From Iamia sp. SCSIO 61187 (lineage in GTDB: Bacteria > Actinomycetota > Acidimicrobiia > Acidimicrobiales > Iamiaceae): a DNA stretch of 64,000 nt. The position numbers were made by a program, and so were the translations under genes. Below are positions 25,995 through 34,370 of the stretch, in pieces. The notes under the pieces are model-generated. The model worked only from the letters and a program-made list of their open reading frames with translations. It did no database searches and had not been told where the DNA came from. The stretch is from assembly GCF_019443745.1 (NCBI RefSeq), contig NZ_CP050948.1:4592001-4656000 (forward strand). Direction: 5' to 3'. Every line of letters begins with the position of its first letter. Position 1 is the stretch's first letter.

Positions 25995-26127
25995 CGTAGC
26001 GAAAGCAGACCTCGACCGCTCTCGAACACCGGCCGCAGGGTGGCCGATGTCACCGTCGACGTGCGGAAACACCGGGTCGGGAAGGATCCGTCGCCCTCTA
26101 AGGTTACGGGTCGATGTCGTAGCGAAA
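25995..26127. promoter_or_regulatory. Divergent promoter region with two copies of a 10-bp box
   Basis: CGTAGCGAAA occurs at 25995-26004, overlapping the TACGGT -10-like hexamer of tetR on the minus strand, and again at 26118-26127, 13 bp below TAAGGT (26099-26104), the likely -10 of the MFS gene. Two direct copies in one 190 bp gap suggest a shared regulator site. Not palindromic, which is atypical for TetR. Confidence 0.4.
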
Positions 26128-26175
26128 CCCCCGACGCAGAGGTCGGGCCGGGACGGCACGCAGAGAGGCACAGCG

Positions 26176-27876
26176 ATGGCAGAGCTCACCAAGGACGCCG
26201 GTCACCCGACCGCAGGCACCGACGAGACCTTCGGGATCGACCCCACGATCTACGCCCGGCGGTGGAAGACCCTCGTGGTCCTCTGCACCAGCCTGCTGAT
26301 CGTCATCATCGGCAACACCAGCCTGAACGTGGCCCTGCCGACGCTGGCGCGCGAGCTCGAGGCCTCGACCAGCTCGCTCCAGTGGATGGTCGACGCCTAC
26401 GCCCTCGTGTTCGCCGGGCTCCTGTTCACCGCCGGCACCATCGGCGACCGCTTCGGCCGCAAGGGAGCGCTGCAGGCGGGCCTCGGCGTCTTCCTCGTCG
26501 GCGCCGCCTTCGCCACCGTCGCCGACACCGCCGGCCAGGTGATCACGGCCCGGGCGATCATGGGCATCGCCGCCGCCTTCGTGATGCCGTCGACGCTGTC
26601 GATCCTCACCAACGTCTTCCCCGCCCACGAGCGTCCCCGGGCCATCGCCATCTGGGCCGGCATCTCCGGCGGCGGCGCCGCCATCGGGCCGATCGCCTCG
26701 GGCTGGCTCATCGAGCACTACTGGTGGGGCTCGGTCTTCCTGATCAACGTCCCGATCATCCTCATCGCCCTCGTCGCCGGCGCCGTGCTGGTGCCCCGGT
26801 CGAAGGACCCGGAGAAGGTGCCCCTCGACTTCCTCGGCGCCGGGCTGTCGATCATCGGCCTCGGGTCGCTGGTGTACGCCATCATCGAGGGCCCCCACCA
26901 CGGCTGGGCCTCCCCCGAGACGCTGCTGACCTTCGCCGCCTCGTTCACGGCCCTCGGCCTCTTCGCCGCCTGGGAGCTGCGGGCCCGGCACCCGATGCTC
27001 GACCTGCGGCTGTTCCGCGACCGCCGGTTCAGCGTGGCCTCGGCCGGCATGTCGCTGACCTTCTTCGCCATGTTCGGCACCTTCTTCCTGGTCGCCCAGT
27101 ACTTCCAGCTGGTCCTCGGCTACTCGGCCCTCGAGTCGGGCCTGCTCCAGCTGCCGATGGCGGCGGTGATGATGAGCGTCGCCCCGCAGGTGCCCAAGCT
27201 GGTCGCCCGCTTCGGCGCCGCCCGGGTCGTCCCCTTCGGGCTCGGGTTCACCGCCACCGGCCTGGCGATCTTCTCCCAGGTCGGGGTGAGCAGCTCGATC
27301 GCCATGGTCTACCTGTCGATCCTCCCGCTGGCCTTCGGCATGTCGCTGACCATGACCCCGCTGACCACGCTCATCATGTCGTCGGTCCCGCTGGGCAAGG
27401 CCGGCGTGGGCTCGGCCATGAACGACACCACCCGGGAGCTGGGCGGTGCCCTCGGCGTGGCCGTCCTCGGCTCGCTCGTGACCAGCCAGTACGCCTCGAG
27501 CCTGGCCCCCGCCCTCACCGGGCTGCCCGACGGCGCCCGGTCCCTGGCCGACTCGGGCCTCACCGGTGCCCTCGCCGTCGGCCAGCAGATCGGCGGGGCC
27601 CCCGGCGCCGCCCTCACCTCCGCCGCCCAGCAGGCGTTCGTCGACGGGCTCGGCCTGGCGGCCATCGTCGGCTCGCTCGTGGTGTTCTCGGCCGCCGCCG
27701 CGGCCTGGTTCCTGCTCCCCAAGGGCGCCCCGGTGCCGTTCGGAGCGGTGCCGGGCACGCCCGGCGACGCGGTCCGCCCCGACGCCGCCGGCGACGTGGT
27801 CGACGACGGCGAGCTCGAGCCCTCCCCCACCATCACCGACGGTGACGCCGGCCGGGAGCCCACCCTCGTCGACTGA
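26176..27876 (+). CDS. DHA2 family MFS transporter
   Basis: A 566-residue, 14-helix transporter. Motifs: IIGNTSLNVALPTLARELEASTS in helix 1, loop AGTIGDRFGRKGALQAG, the helix 5 motif GGGAAIGPIASGWLIEHYWWGSVFLINVPI, and a second-half LGFTATGLAIFSQVG. The C-terminal 50 residues are a charged cytosolic tail. GAGAGG eight bases upstream of the ATG fixes the start. Likely a drug or metabolite exporter repressed by the divergent TetR. It differs enough from the MFS protein at 6351 that a recent duplication is unlikely. Confidence 0.92.
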   Translation: MAELTKDAGHPTAGTDETFGIDPTIYARRWKTLVVLCTSLLIVIIGNTSLNVALPTLARELEASTSSLQWMVDAYALVFAGLLFTAGTIGDRFGRKGALQAGLGVFLVGAAFATVADTAGQVITARAIMGIAAAFVMPSTLSILTNVFPAHERPRAIAIWAGISGGGAAIGPIASGWLIEHYWWGSVFLINVPIILIALVAGAVLVPRSKDPEKVPLDFLGAGLSIIGLGSLVYAIIEGPHHGWASPETLLTFAASFTALGLFAAWELRARHPMLDLRLFRDRRFSVASAGMSLTFFAMFGTFFLVAQYFQLVLGYSALESGLLQLPMAAVMMSVAPQVPKLVARFGAARVVPFGLGFTATGLAIFSQVGVSSSIAMVYLSILPLAFGMSLTMTPLTTLIMSSVPLGKAGVGSAMNDTTRELGGALGVAVLGSLVTSQYASSLAPALTGLPDGARSLADSGLTGALAVGQQIGGAPGAALTSAAQQAFVDGLGLAAIVGSLVVFSAAAAAWFLLPKGAPVPFGAVPGTPGDAVRPDAAGDVVDDGELEPSPTITDGDAGREPTLVD

Positions 27877-27881
27877 CGGGC

Positions 27882-27910
27882 GCACGCATCGCCTCGGAGG
27901 CGATCCGTGC
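27882..27910 (+). terminator. Terminator hairpin after the MFS gene
   Basis: GCACG-C-ATCGCCTC pairs with GAGGCGAT-C-CGTGC, 13 paired bases with one internal mismatch, 5 bp after the MFS stop. Confidence 0.65.
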
Positions 27911-27974
27911 ACTCCCATCGCCGCGGGGCGAGGGGTGACCGATCCGGGAGGGGTGCGGTGACGAACCAGGGCTG

Positions 27975-29573
27975 ATGCCCTCGCTCGCCGCCCGCCTCCG
28001 TCCCACCGGGGGCAGCCTGCGGGCCGTGCTCGCCGGCCTCCTCGCCGCCGGGGTCGGGCTCGGCGTCGCCGAGCTCGTCGGCGGCATCCTCACCGACGCC
28101 GGCTCACCGGTCGTCGCCGTCGGCGGTCTCGTGATCGACAACGTCCCGCCGAGCGTCAAGGACTTCGCCATCGAGACGTTCGGCAAGAACGACAAGGTCG
28201 CCCTGATCGTCGGGACCCTCGTCATCGTGTTCGTCCTCGGCGTGGTCCTGGCCCTCGTCGCCCGGCGCCGCCCGGCCGTCGCCGCCGCCGTCGTCGTCGC
28301 CGTGTCGCTCGTCGGCGTGGTCGCCACCCGCGACCAGGGCACCGCCGGCCTCGTCGCCTCCGCCCTCCCCTCCCTGCTCGGCGCGGCCGCTGCCATCGCC
28401 GCCCTCGCCCTCCTGCGGGCGACCTACACGCCCGGCGGCGACGTGGTCGCCGCCCTGCCCGTCGTGGGGCGCGAGCGCCGGTCGCACCTCGACGACCCGA
28501 CCGACGGGCTGCCGCCCCGCCGCGAGTTCCTCATCGCCTCGGGCACCGCCCTGGTCCTGGCCGGGGCGGCCGCCGGTGCCGGCCGCACCCTCCAGGCCCG
28601 GAACAACGCCAGCGCCAGCCGCCAGGCGGTGACGCTGCCCCGTCCCGTCGACCCGCTCCCGCCGATCCCCCGGGGCACGAGCGTCGGCGTCGAGGGCGTG
28701 AGCCCGTTCACCACGCCGAACCGGGACTTCTACCGCATCGACAAGAACATCACCCCCCTCCAGGTCAAGACCGACGGCTACGTCCTGAAGGTCACCGGCA
28801 TGGTCGACCGGACGATCGAGCTCCCGTGGGAGGACCTGATCGCCCGCGACATGCGGGAGTACGACATCACCATGACCTGCGTGTCGAACCTCATCGGCGG
28901 CAACCTGGTCGGCAACGCCCGCTGGCTCGGGTTCCCGCTGAGCGAGCTGCTCGACGAGGCCGGCGTCCGCGCCGGGGCCGACCAGGTGGTCGGGCGCTCG
29001 GCCGACGACTACACCGGCGGCTTCCCCGTCGAGGCCGCCTACGACCGTGACGCCATCGTCGCCGTCGGCATGAACGGCGAGCCCCTCCCGATCGATCACG
29101 GCTTCCCGGTGCGCCTCGTCGTCCCCGGGCTCTACGGCTACATCGCCTCGGTGAAGTGGCTGACCGAGGTGGAGCTGACGACCTTCGACGCCTTCGACAG
29201 CTACTGGGTGCGCCGGGACTACGCCGCCCGGGCGCCCGTGAAGACCATGAGCCGCATCGACACCCCCCGGAACCTGGCCAAGCCGTCGCCCGGCACGGTG
29301 CCCATCGCCGGGGTGGCGTGGGCCCAGACCCGCGGCATCGCGAAGGTCGAGGTCCTCGTCGACGACGGCGAGTGGACCGAGGCGACCCTCGGCGAGGCCC
29401 TGGGCGAGGACACCTGGCGGCAGTGGACGCTCCCGGTCGAGCTCGACGCCGGCTTCCACACGGTGAAGGTGCGCGCCACCGACGGCGAGGGCGAGGTCCA
29501 GCCCGAGGAGCGGACCGACCCGCTCCCCGACGGTGCGAGCGGCTGGCACACCATCCGCCTCAGCGTCCAGTAG
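27975..29573 (+). CDS. Membrane-anchored molybdopterin-dependent oxidoreductase (sulfite oxidase-like)
   Basis: A 532-residue protein. Residues 15-150 contain about four transmembrane helices; PPRREFLIASGTALVLAGAAAGAG (about 175-200) resembles a Tat-type or further anchor segment. From about residue 230 the sulfite oxidase Moco domain appears: VEGVSPFTTPNRDFYRID, ITMTCVSNLIGGNLVGNARWLGFPL with the molybdenum ligand Cys302, DHGFPVRLVVPGLYGYIASVKWLTEVEL, then a dimerisation domain (VPIAGVAWAQTRGIAKVEVLVDDG). The catalytic face should be outside the cytoplasmic membrane. This TM-plus-SUOX architecture is common in actinobacteria; the substrate is unknown. Confidence 0.9.
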   Translation: MPSLAARLRPTGGSLRAVLAGLLAAGVGLGVAELVGGILTDAGSPVVAVGGLVIDNVPPSVKDFAIETFGKNDKVALIVGTLVIVFVLGVVLALVARRRPAVAAAVVVAVSLVGVVATRDQGTAGLVASALPSLLGAAAAIAALALLRATYTPGGDVVAALPVVGRERRSHLDDPTDGLPPRREFLIASGTALVLAGAAAGAGRTLQARNNASASRQAVTLPRPVDPLPPIPRGTSVGVEGVSPFTTPNRDFYRIDKNITPLQVKTDGYVLKVTGMVDRTIELPWEDLIARDMREYDITMTCVSNLIGGNLVGNARWLGFPLSELLDEAGVRAGADQVVGRSADDYTGGFPVEAAYDRDAIVAVGMNGEPLPIDHGFPVRLVVPGLYGYIASVKWLTEVELTTFDAFDSYWVRRDYAARAPVKTMSRIDTPRNLAKPSPGTVPIAGVAWAQTRGIAKVEVLVDDGEWTEATLGEALGEDTWRQWTLPVELDAGFHTVKVRATDGEGEVQPEERTDPLPDGASGWHTIRLSVQ

Positions 29574-29595
29574 CCGGGCCCGCGCCGAAGGACGT

Positions 29596-29610
29596 GCACC
29601 GCATCGGTGC
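29596..29610. terminator. Terminator hairpin between convergent genes
   Basis: GCACCG-CAT-CGGTGC followed by TCTT on the plus strand, in the 56 bp between the molybdopterin oxidoreductase and sulfatase stops. Confidence 0.55.
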
Positions 29611-29629
29611 TCTTCCGTGCTGAGAACGC

Positions 29630-31198
29630 CTACGCGGTGCAGGTGGGCGTGGTGCCGGCGTCCGAGAGCACCATCTGCTCGACGGCGAGGCGCTCGAACA
29701 TCTCGGCCCGCAGCCCGGCGGCGCCGGGGTCGGCGAAGCGGTTGGCCATCTCGTCGGGGTCGTCGTCGAGGGCGAACAGCTCGCCCTCCTCGCTCCCCCG
29801 GTACACCGACAGCCGGCCCGCGGCGGTGATGAGGGTGCGCATCCGCAGGGGCTGGCCCAGCCCGGCCAGGTCGAAGGGCTCGTCCTCCTCCACGAGGATC
29901 TGGTCGCGCGGGGCGACGGCGGGGTCGTCGAGCACCGGCCGCAGGCTGTGGCCCTGCATGCCCTCGTAGGGGTCGACCCCGCACAGGTCGAGGATCGTCT
30001 GGGCCACGTCGATCGAGCCGACGAGCGACGACGACTCCGCCCCCACGGTCTGGCCCGGGCGGGCGACGAGCAGCGGGACCCGCAGCGCCGGCCGGTAGTG
30101 CATGGCCGCCTTCAGCATCAGGCCGTGGTCCCCGAACATCTCGGCGTGGTCGCTGGTGAAGATCACCACGGTGTCGTCGGCGGCGCCGGTCGCCTCCAGG
30201 GCGTCCAGCACCCCGCCGATGGCGCGGTCGAGGAGGGTGATCGACCCGTACTCCTTGGCCGCCGCCTCCCGCCACACCTCGGCCGTGGGCGAGAACGGCA
30301 GGACCGGGATGGCCGGCGGCGGTGCCCCCCGGCCCTGCCGCCAGGCGCGGAGGTGGGCCGGCGAGGCCTCGTGGGGGTCGTCGAAGGTGGCCGGCAGCTC
30401 CAGGTCGTCGGGGTCGTAGAGCGACCAGTACTCGTCGGGCGGGCAGAAGGGGTGGTGGGGGTCGGGGAACGAGACCTGGAGGAAGAACGGGTCGTCGCCC
30501 CGGGCCGCGTCCTCGACGAACGCCACGCCCCGCTCCCCCACGAAGGCGGTGGGGTGCAGCTCGGCGGGCAGCGCCGGCCTCCACGCCTGCCACCAGTGGG
30601 GCGAGGTCTCGGCCGCCACCTCGGCCCCCAGCGACGTGGCCGGGTCGACCCCCCGGTCGATGAGCCAGCGGAGGTAGTGGCCGCTCATCACGTCGCCGTG
30701 GCCGACGGTGAGCTCGACGTGGTCGAAGCCGTAGAAGTCCTCGGGCACGTCGACGTCGCCGGCGGCGTAGCGGGCCTCGTCCTCCCAGCCGTCCCACCCG
30801 GGCGGGCGGGGGCGCACGACGGCGTCGGGCTCGGCCAGGCCGGCGCGCAGGAGCGGCACCATGTCCCGCCCGAAGCCCATGTTCTGGAAGTGGGCCTTGC
30901 CGACCAGGCCGGTGCGGTACCCGGCGCGGCGCAGCTCGCGGACGCAGGTGCTGGCGTCCCAGTCGAGGGCGATGCCGTTGCACCGGGTGCCGTGGGCCGA
31001 CGGCATGCGTCCGGTGAGGAGGGTGGCCCGGTTGGGCATGCAGATCGGGTTGGCGGCGAAGGCCTCGGTGAAGCTGGTCGCCCGGGCGGCCAGGGCGTCG
31101 AGGTGCGGGGTCTGCACCACCGCGCTGCCACCGAAGCCGGTGTGGTCGAGACGGTGCTGGTCGGTGACGATCAGCACCACGTTGGGGCGTGCGGCCAT
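29630..31198 (-). CDS. Sulfatase family protein
   Basis: A 522-residue alkaline-phosphatase-superfamily enzyme. It opens with NVVLIVTDQHRLDHTGFGG (metal Asp pair). ICMPNRATLLTGRMPSAHGTR matches the CxPxR sulfatase signature with Cys53, which must be converted to formylglycine by a maturase not encoded here. IFTSDHAEMFGDHG holds further metal ligands and the histidine. No signal peptide is seen, so it is probably cytosolic. The DQHR opening also occurs in phosphonate monoester hydrolases, so the ester type is open. A CTGTCAC-N5-GTGACAG palindrome lies directly upstream, and the next gene upstream encodes a secreted hydrolase. Confidence 0.9.
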   Translation of the reverse strand: MAARPNVVLIVTDQHRLDHTGFGGSAVVQTPHLDALAARATSFTEAFAANPICMPNRATLLTGRMPSAHGTRCNGIALDWDASTCVRELRRAGYRTGLVGKAHFQNMGFGRDMVPLLRAGLAEPDAVVRPRPPGWDGWEDEARYAAGDVDVPEDFYGFDHVELTVGHGDVMSGHYLRWLIDRGVDPATSLGAEVAAETSPHWWQAWRPALPAELHPTAFVGERGVAFVEDAARGDDPFFLQVSFPDPHHPFCPPDEYWSLYDPDDLELPATFDDPHEASPAHLRAWRQGRGAPPPAIPVLPFSPTAEVWREAAAKEYGSITLLDRAIGGVLDALEATGAADDTVVIFTSDHAEMFGDHGLMLKAAMHYRPALRVPLLVARPGQTVGAESSSLVGSIDVAQTILDLCGVDPYEGMQGHSLRPVLDDPAVAPRDQILVEEDEPFDLAGLGQPLRMRTLITAAGRLSVYRGSEEGELFALDDDPDEMANRFADPGAAGLRAEMFERLAVEQMVLSDAGTTPTCTA

Positions 31199-31206
31199 GC
31201 CCCATG

Positions 31207-31225
31207 CTGTCACGTCAGGTGACAG
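31207..31225. promoter_or_regulatory. Palindrome at the sulfatase promoter
   Basis: CTGTCAC-GTCAG-GTGACAG, perfect 7-bp arms, in the 41 bp between the secreted hydrolase stop and the sulfatase ATG at 31198. On the minus strand CAGCAT ends 5 nt before the ATG and overlaps the palindrome, so binding here would cover the -10 region. Regulator unknown. Confidence 0.5.
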
Positions 31226-31239
31226 AAGGTTGGCTCGCC

Positions 31240-33141
31240 TCAGGGGAAGCGGGCCTCGGACCGTCGCTGGTACTCGTCGCTCCGGGCGAGGCTGACCGCC
31301 AGGGCCAGGTCCCCCTCGGCCTTCACCCGCGGCCCCCAGTAGTCGACGTCGGACGCCGAGGCGGGCCGGGCCAGCAGCTTCCCGTACAACCCGTCGACCC
31401 GCGCCGCGACCGACTCGGCCGACTGGAAGAAGCGGTGGGCGACCGACGGCCGGTTCGTGCGGGCGACCTGGTCGACCCAGTACGCCACGCCGGCGGCGTC
31501 GGCGGGGCGGCCGAGGATGGCGTCGTAGAGGTCCCCGACCCACGCCTCCGGCGTCCCGCCCACGGCGCCGACGTACTCCGCCGAGGCGTAGAAGCTGGCG
31601 GCCACGCGGGCGACGGTCCGCCGCCCCGACGCCAGCTCCCGGACCCAGAAGGCCACGTCGGCGGCCGTCCCCTCCCGGCCGAGGGTCGAGCGGTAGAGGT
31701 CCTGGACGATCGCCGAGAGCCACTCCGGGCCCCGGGTGAGGCGCCCCAGGACGGCGGTCTTGGTGTCGCCGGCGGCGAGGGCGAGGGCGACCGCCTCGGC
31801 CCGGCGCAGGTCGGTCCGACCCAGGAGGTCGGTCACCGCCGCGGTGGCGAACGAGTGGCCCGGCGTGCGGTCGGCGACAGGTGCGGTGCCGTCGTCGCCC
31901 AGCCGGGCGCGAACCCAGTCCATGATCGCCCGGCGGAAGCGCGGCGGGTGCGCCGGGTTGGTGTTGACGTCGCTGTTGCTGTCGGCGGGAGCGTGCTGGT
32001 CGCAGTCGCCGGGCGTCGCCGGGTCGTCGACGCACAGCTCCATGGACCGCGAGCGGCTGCCCGGCCCCTGGGCGGCGATGGCCCGGCGGACCCCCTCGTG
32101 CATGCAGGCGTTGGCCCCCAGCATGGCGTCGGGACCGTCCTCCACCGGGCACCGGACCGGCCGGTCGCCGCACCAGATCGGGTCCCGGGGCGTCCAGACG
32201 TCGAGCACCGGGCTCGACAGCCGGCCGTCGGCCACCAGGCGGGCCGGGCGGTTGGCGGGGTCGACGATCGCCGGGTGGAGCCGGCGCCGGAAGATCTCCG
32301 TCCCCTCGGCGTCGGGGTCGCCGCAGCCCGGCTGCCCCTCGGCCCACCCGGTGAAGGCGTCGGCGAAGATGCCGGAGTCGGCGACCACCGCCGTGGGCGC
32401 CAGGCCCTGCTCCTCGAGGGCCCAGGCCACGTGCCAGGCGCCGAAGGACCCGGCGCTGGTGCCGTGCACGACGATGTCGTCGGTCGGCCCGAACCGGAGG
32501 GCGAAGGCGACGGCGGCCTTGGTCGCGTAGAGGCCGTTGACGGTCCGGGGCCGACCGTCGGGGGTCAGGTGCGGGTTGTTGGGGTCCGCGACGTCGGGCC
32601 CGCCGTAGCCGTCGTGGCCGCACATCGACACGCCGAGCATCCGGTAGCCGGCGGGGTCGGCTCGCACCGAGGCCATGATCCCGCCGTCGGTGCTGTGGCC
32701 GCGGGTGAGGTAGCGGATCTGTCGGTCGGCGTCCTCCTCGTGCATGTTCCAGCTGTCGGGTGGCTGCTTCTGGCCCTGGGCGTCGAAGTGCCCGAACCCG
32801 CCGCCGTGCATGTACACCCACAGCGGGCGGACGGCGTCGGCCGGGGTGCCGACCCGGGTGGCGATGGTGAAGGTGCTGTAGCCCCCGATGGCGCACGGGT
32901 AGGCCCGGTTGCGGAGCTGGACGTAGCTCCAGCCGTCGCGCGTCGACGCCGCCACCAGCTCGATGCGGGACGTCGACCCGGGGGCGCCCACGGCCGGCAC
33001 GGTGGCGGCCGACGGGGCGGGCGCGACGGGCGCGTCCTGGGCCCCGGCCGGGGGGCCGGTCCACCCCACCCCCAGGCACAGCACGGCCACCAGGGCGGGG
33101 AGCCAACGCCGCCGCGGGCGGAGCACGACGGGTCCCGGCAC
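31240..33141 (-). CDS. Secreted alpha/beta-hydrolase-like protein with C-terminal DUF4214 repeats
   Basis: A 633-residue exported protein: signal peptide RRRWLPALVAVLCLGVGWTGPPAGAQDAP, then a catalytic region with WVYMHGGGFGHFD (oxyanion HGGG) and the serine elbow VVHGTSAGSFGAWH, similar to pectin-acetylesterase/Notum-like hydrolases. From about residue 470 there are two to three DUF4214 units (FYASAEYVGAVGG.. LYDAILGRPADAAGVAYWV.. LYGKLLARPASASDVDYWG). DUF4214 is found in actinobacterial and alphaproteobacterial surface proteins, function unknown. The second GTG (33141) is preferred because CAAGAT ends 6 nt before it; GTG 33147 directly abuts that hexamer. Confidence 0.82.
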   Translation of the reverse strand: MPGPVVLRPRRRWLPALVAVLCLGVGWTGPPAGAQDAPVAPAPSAATVPAVGAPGSTSRIELVAASTRDGWSYVQLRNRAYPCAIGGYSTFTIATRVGTPADAVRPLWVYMHGGGFGHFDAQGQKQPPDSWNMHEEDADRQIRYLTRGHSTDGGIMASVRADPAGYRMLGVSMCGHDGYGGPDVADPNNPHLTPDGRPRTVNGLYATKAAVAFALRFGPTDDIVVHGTSAGSFGAWHVAWALEEQGLAPTAVVADSGIFADAFTGWAEGQPGCGDPDAEGTEIFRRRLHPAIVDPANRPARLVADGRLSSPVLDVWTPRDPIWCGDRPVRCPVEDGPDAMLGANACMHEGVRRAIAAQGPGSRSRSMELCVDDPATPGDCDQHAPADSNSDVNTNPAHPPRFRRAIMDWVRARLGDDGTAPVADRTPGHSFATAAVTDLLGRTDLRRAEAVALALAAGDTKTAVLGRLTRGPEWLSAIVQDLYRSTLGREGTAADVAFWVRELASGRRTVARVAASFYASAEYVGAVGGTPEAWVGDLYDAILGRPADAAGVAYWVDQVARTNRPSVAHRFFQSAESVAARVDGLYGKLLARPASASDVDYWGPRVKAEGDLALAVSLARSDEYQRRSEARFP

Positions 33142-33244
33142 GGTCACATCTTGGTTCGTCGGCCGGGAGGCCCGCAGATCGAGGGCCTGGTTCGCCCCCG
33201 ACCCGACGGGGGAGCCCACCGGGGAGACGACGCAGGAGGTCGAC

Positions 33245-33511
33245 ATGCCGGTCGCATCGTTCGTGATGGGGGCGGAGGGATGGACGCCCGTGGGGCACAA
33301 GAGCACCCGGGACGACAGCCGCATGCTCCCGGTGGGACCGATCCACGCCGCCGACCCGGAGGCGGGGACGTCGGTGTGCGGCGGGATCGCCCTCGAGCTC
33401 GACCGGGCCGGGCGCAGCTTCACGCCGTGGGGCCCGGGGACCTGCCCCCGCTGCAGCGAGTCGCTCGACCCGCAGCCGGCACCCACCCCGCCCGACGCCC
33501 ACCACCGCTGA
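33245..33511 (+). CDS. Small hypothetical protein with CxxC motif
   Basis: An 88-residue protein not recognised as a known family. AGGAGG sits five bases before ATG, one of the best ribosome-binding sites in the window, which argues that it is real. It contains an isolated cysteine (SVCGG) and GTCPRCSE, a CxxC pair that could bind zinc, and a proline-rich end. The body has no membrane segment. It lies divergent from the secreted DUF4214 hydrolase and upstream of two further small genes on the same strand. Confidence 0.6.
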   Translation: MPVASFVMGAEGWTPVGHKSTRDDSRMLPVGPIHAADPEAGTSVCGGIALELDRAGRSFTPWGPGTCPRCSESLDPQPAPTPPDAHHR

Positions 33512-33605
33512 CCCGCCCACGGCGGGCCACGGCAGCCCTGGTCCCGCCGGTTTGTGGCCGTCGGGTGCGGGGAGCCCGGATGCGTCCCCCACCCGAGGAG
33601 CCCCG

Positions 33606-33872
33606 ATGAGCGACGCACCCGAGACCAACTCCCGCCCCGGCGAGGAGGTGCGGGAGCCCGAGAACAGCACCGTGGACGACTGGATGGGCCAGGACATCGC
33701 CCGCGACGAGGAGGTCGCCGAGCGGGTCGCGGCCGACAGCGACAGCCTCGAGGAGGCCGAGGCCAAGTTCGACGAGCAGGCCCGCGGCGAGCAGGCGCAC
33801 AAGGAGGGCTACCCCCGCCCCGACGACGAGCAGCCCGACCCCGACGCCCCGGTGGGCGACGAGTCGCCCTGA
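33606..33872 (+). CDS. Small acidic hypothetical protein
   Basis: An 88-residue, very acidic protein (MSDAPETNSRPGEEVREPENSTVD.. and a tail rich in Asp, Glu and Pro). The middle (DIARDEEVAERVAADSDSLEEAEAKFDEQARGEQ) would form a charged helix. GAGGAG seven bases before ATG supports the start. No family recognised. Composition resembles small stress-related or disordered actinobacterial proteins, but no function can be assigned. Confidence 0.6.
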   Translation: MSDAPETNSRPGEEVREPENSTVDDWMGQDIARDEEVAERVAADSDSLEEAEAKFDEQARGEQAHKEGYPRPDDEQPDPDAPVGDESP

Positions 33873-33912
33873 CGGTCGCTGTCGCTCGTCACCCGAAGGG
33901 GTGGAGTGGGCC

Positions 33913-33934
33913 GTGTGACGGTTGGATGTCACAC
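33913..33934. promoter_or_regulatory. Palindrome upstream of the STAS-like gene
   Basis: GTGTGAC-N8-GTCACAC with perfect 7-bp arms in the 111 bp before the gene at 33984. Either a regulator site or a leader hairpin. Its half-site GTGAC also occurs in the palindrome at 31207. Confidence 0.4.
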
Positions 33935-33983
33935 GAGTGGGGAGGACGACCACGCTGGGCGCAGAGCGAGGAGAACCCCCACC

Positions 33984-34370
33984 GTGGCCTTCCACACCAT
34001 CGACCGCGACGACGAGCGAGCCGTCGTCTTCGATGGAGGGGGTCGTGCCGGGTGGGCTGAGCTGCTCCGCCGGCTGCCCCGCCTCGTCGTCCCCGACCGG
34101 CCGCTGGTGCTCGACGTCAGCGCCCTCACCCTGCTCCCGGCCGAGGTCGCCGACCTCCGCCGGTCCATCGGGAGCCTCACTGGACGTGACGTCCGGGTCG
34201 CCTGCTCCCGGTTGAGCGGGCGGCGGGTCCTGCGTCGGCTGCTCCCCGACGAGGTGGCGGTCGTCCTGGCTCCGGGCGTGGTGCCCGACCCCTGCCCCGC
34301 CGAGGCCGACCGGGCGGTGGGCACCGCCGCCCTCGAGGAGACCGACGGCCCCGAGCTCACCCCCGCCTGA
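33984..34370 (+). CDS. Small protein, possibly STAS-like
   Basis: A 128-residue protein. PDRPLVLDVSALTLLPAEVADLRRSIGSLTGRDVRVACSR resembles the central strand-helix-strand of STAS domains (anti-sigma factor antagonists), but the phosphorylatable serine motif is not clear, so this is tentative. GAGGAG about ten bases upstream and a GTG start. It ends one base before the convergent malQ stop. The conserved-looking cysteine in VACSRLSGRR is the only other notable residue. Confidence 0.5.
   Translation: MAFHTIDRDDERAVVFDGGGRAGWAELLRRLPRLVVPDRPLVLDVSALTLLPAEVADLRRSIGSLTGRDVRVACSRLSGRRVLRRLLPDEVAVVLAPGVVPDPCPAEADRAVGTAALEETDGPELTPA

Noticed and set aside
28104-31205. A 1033-residue minus-strand open frame spanning the sulfatase and the oxidoreductase
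   Set aside because: Opposite or out of frame to two convincing genes; arginine, alanine and proline rich shadow.
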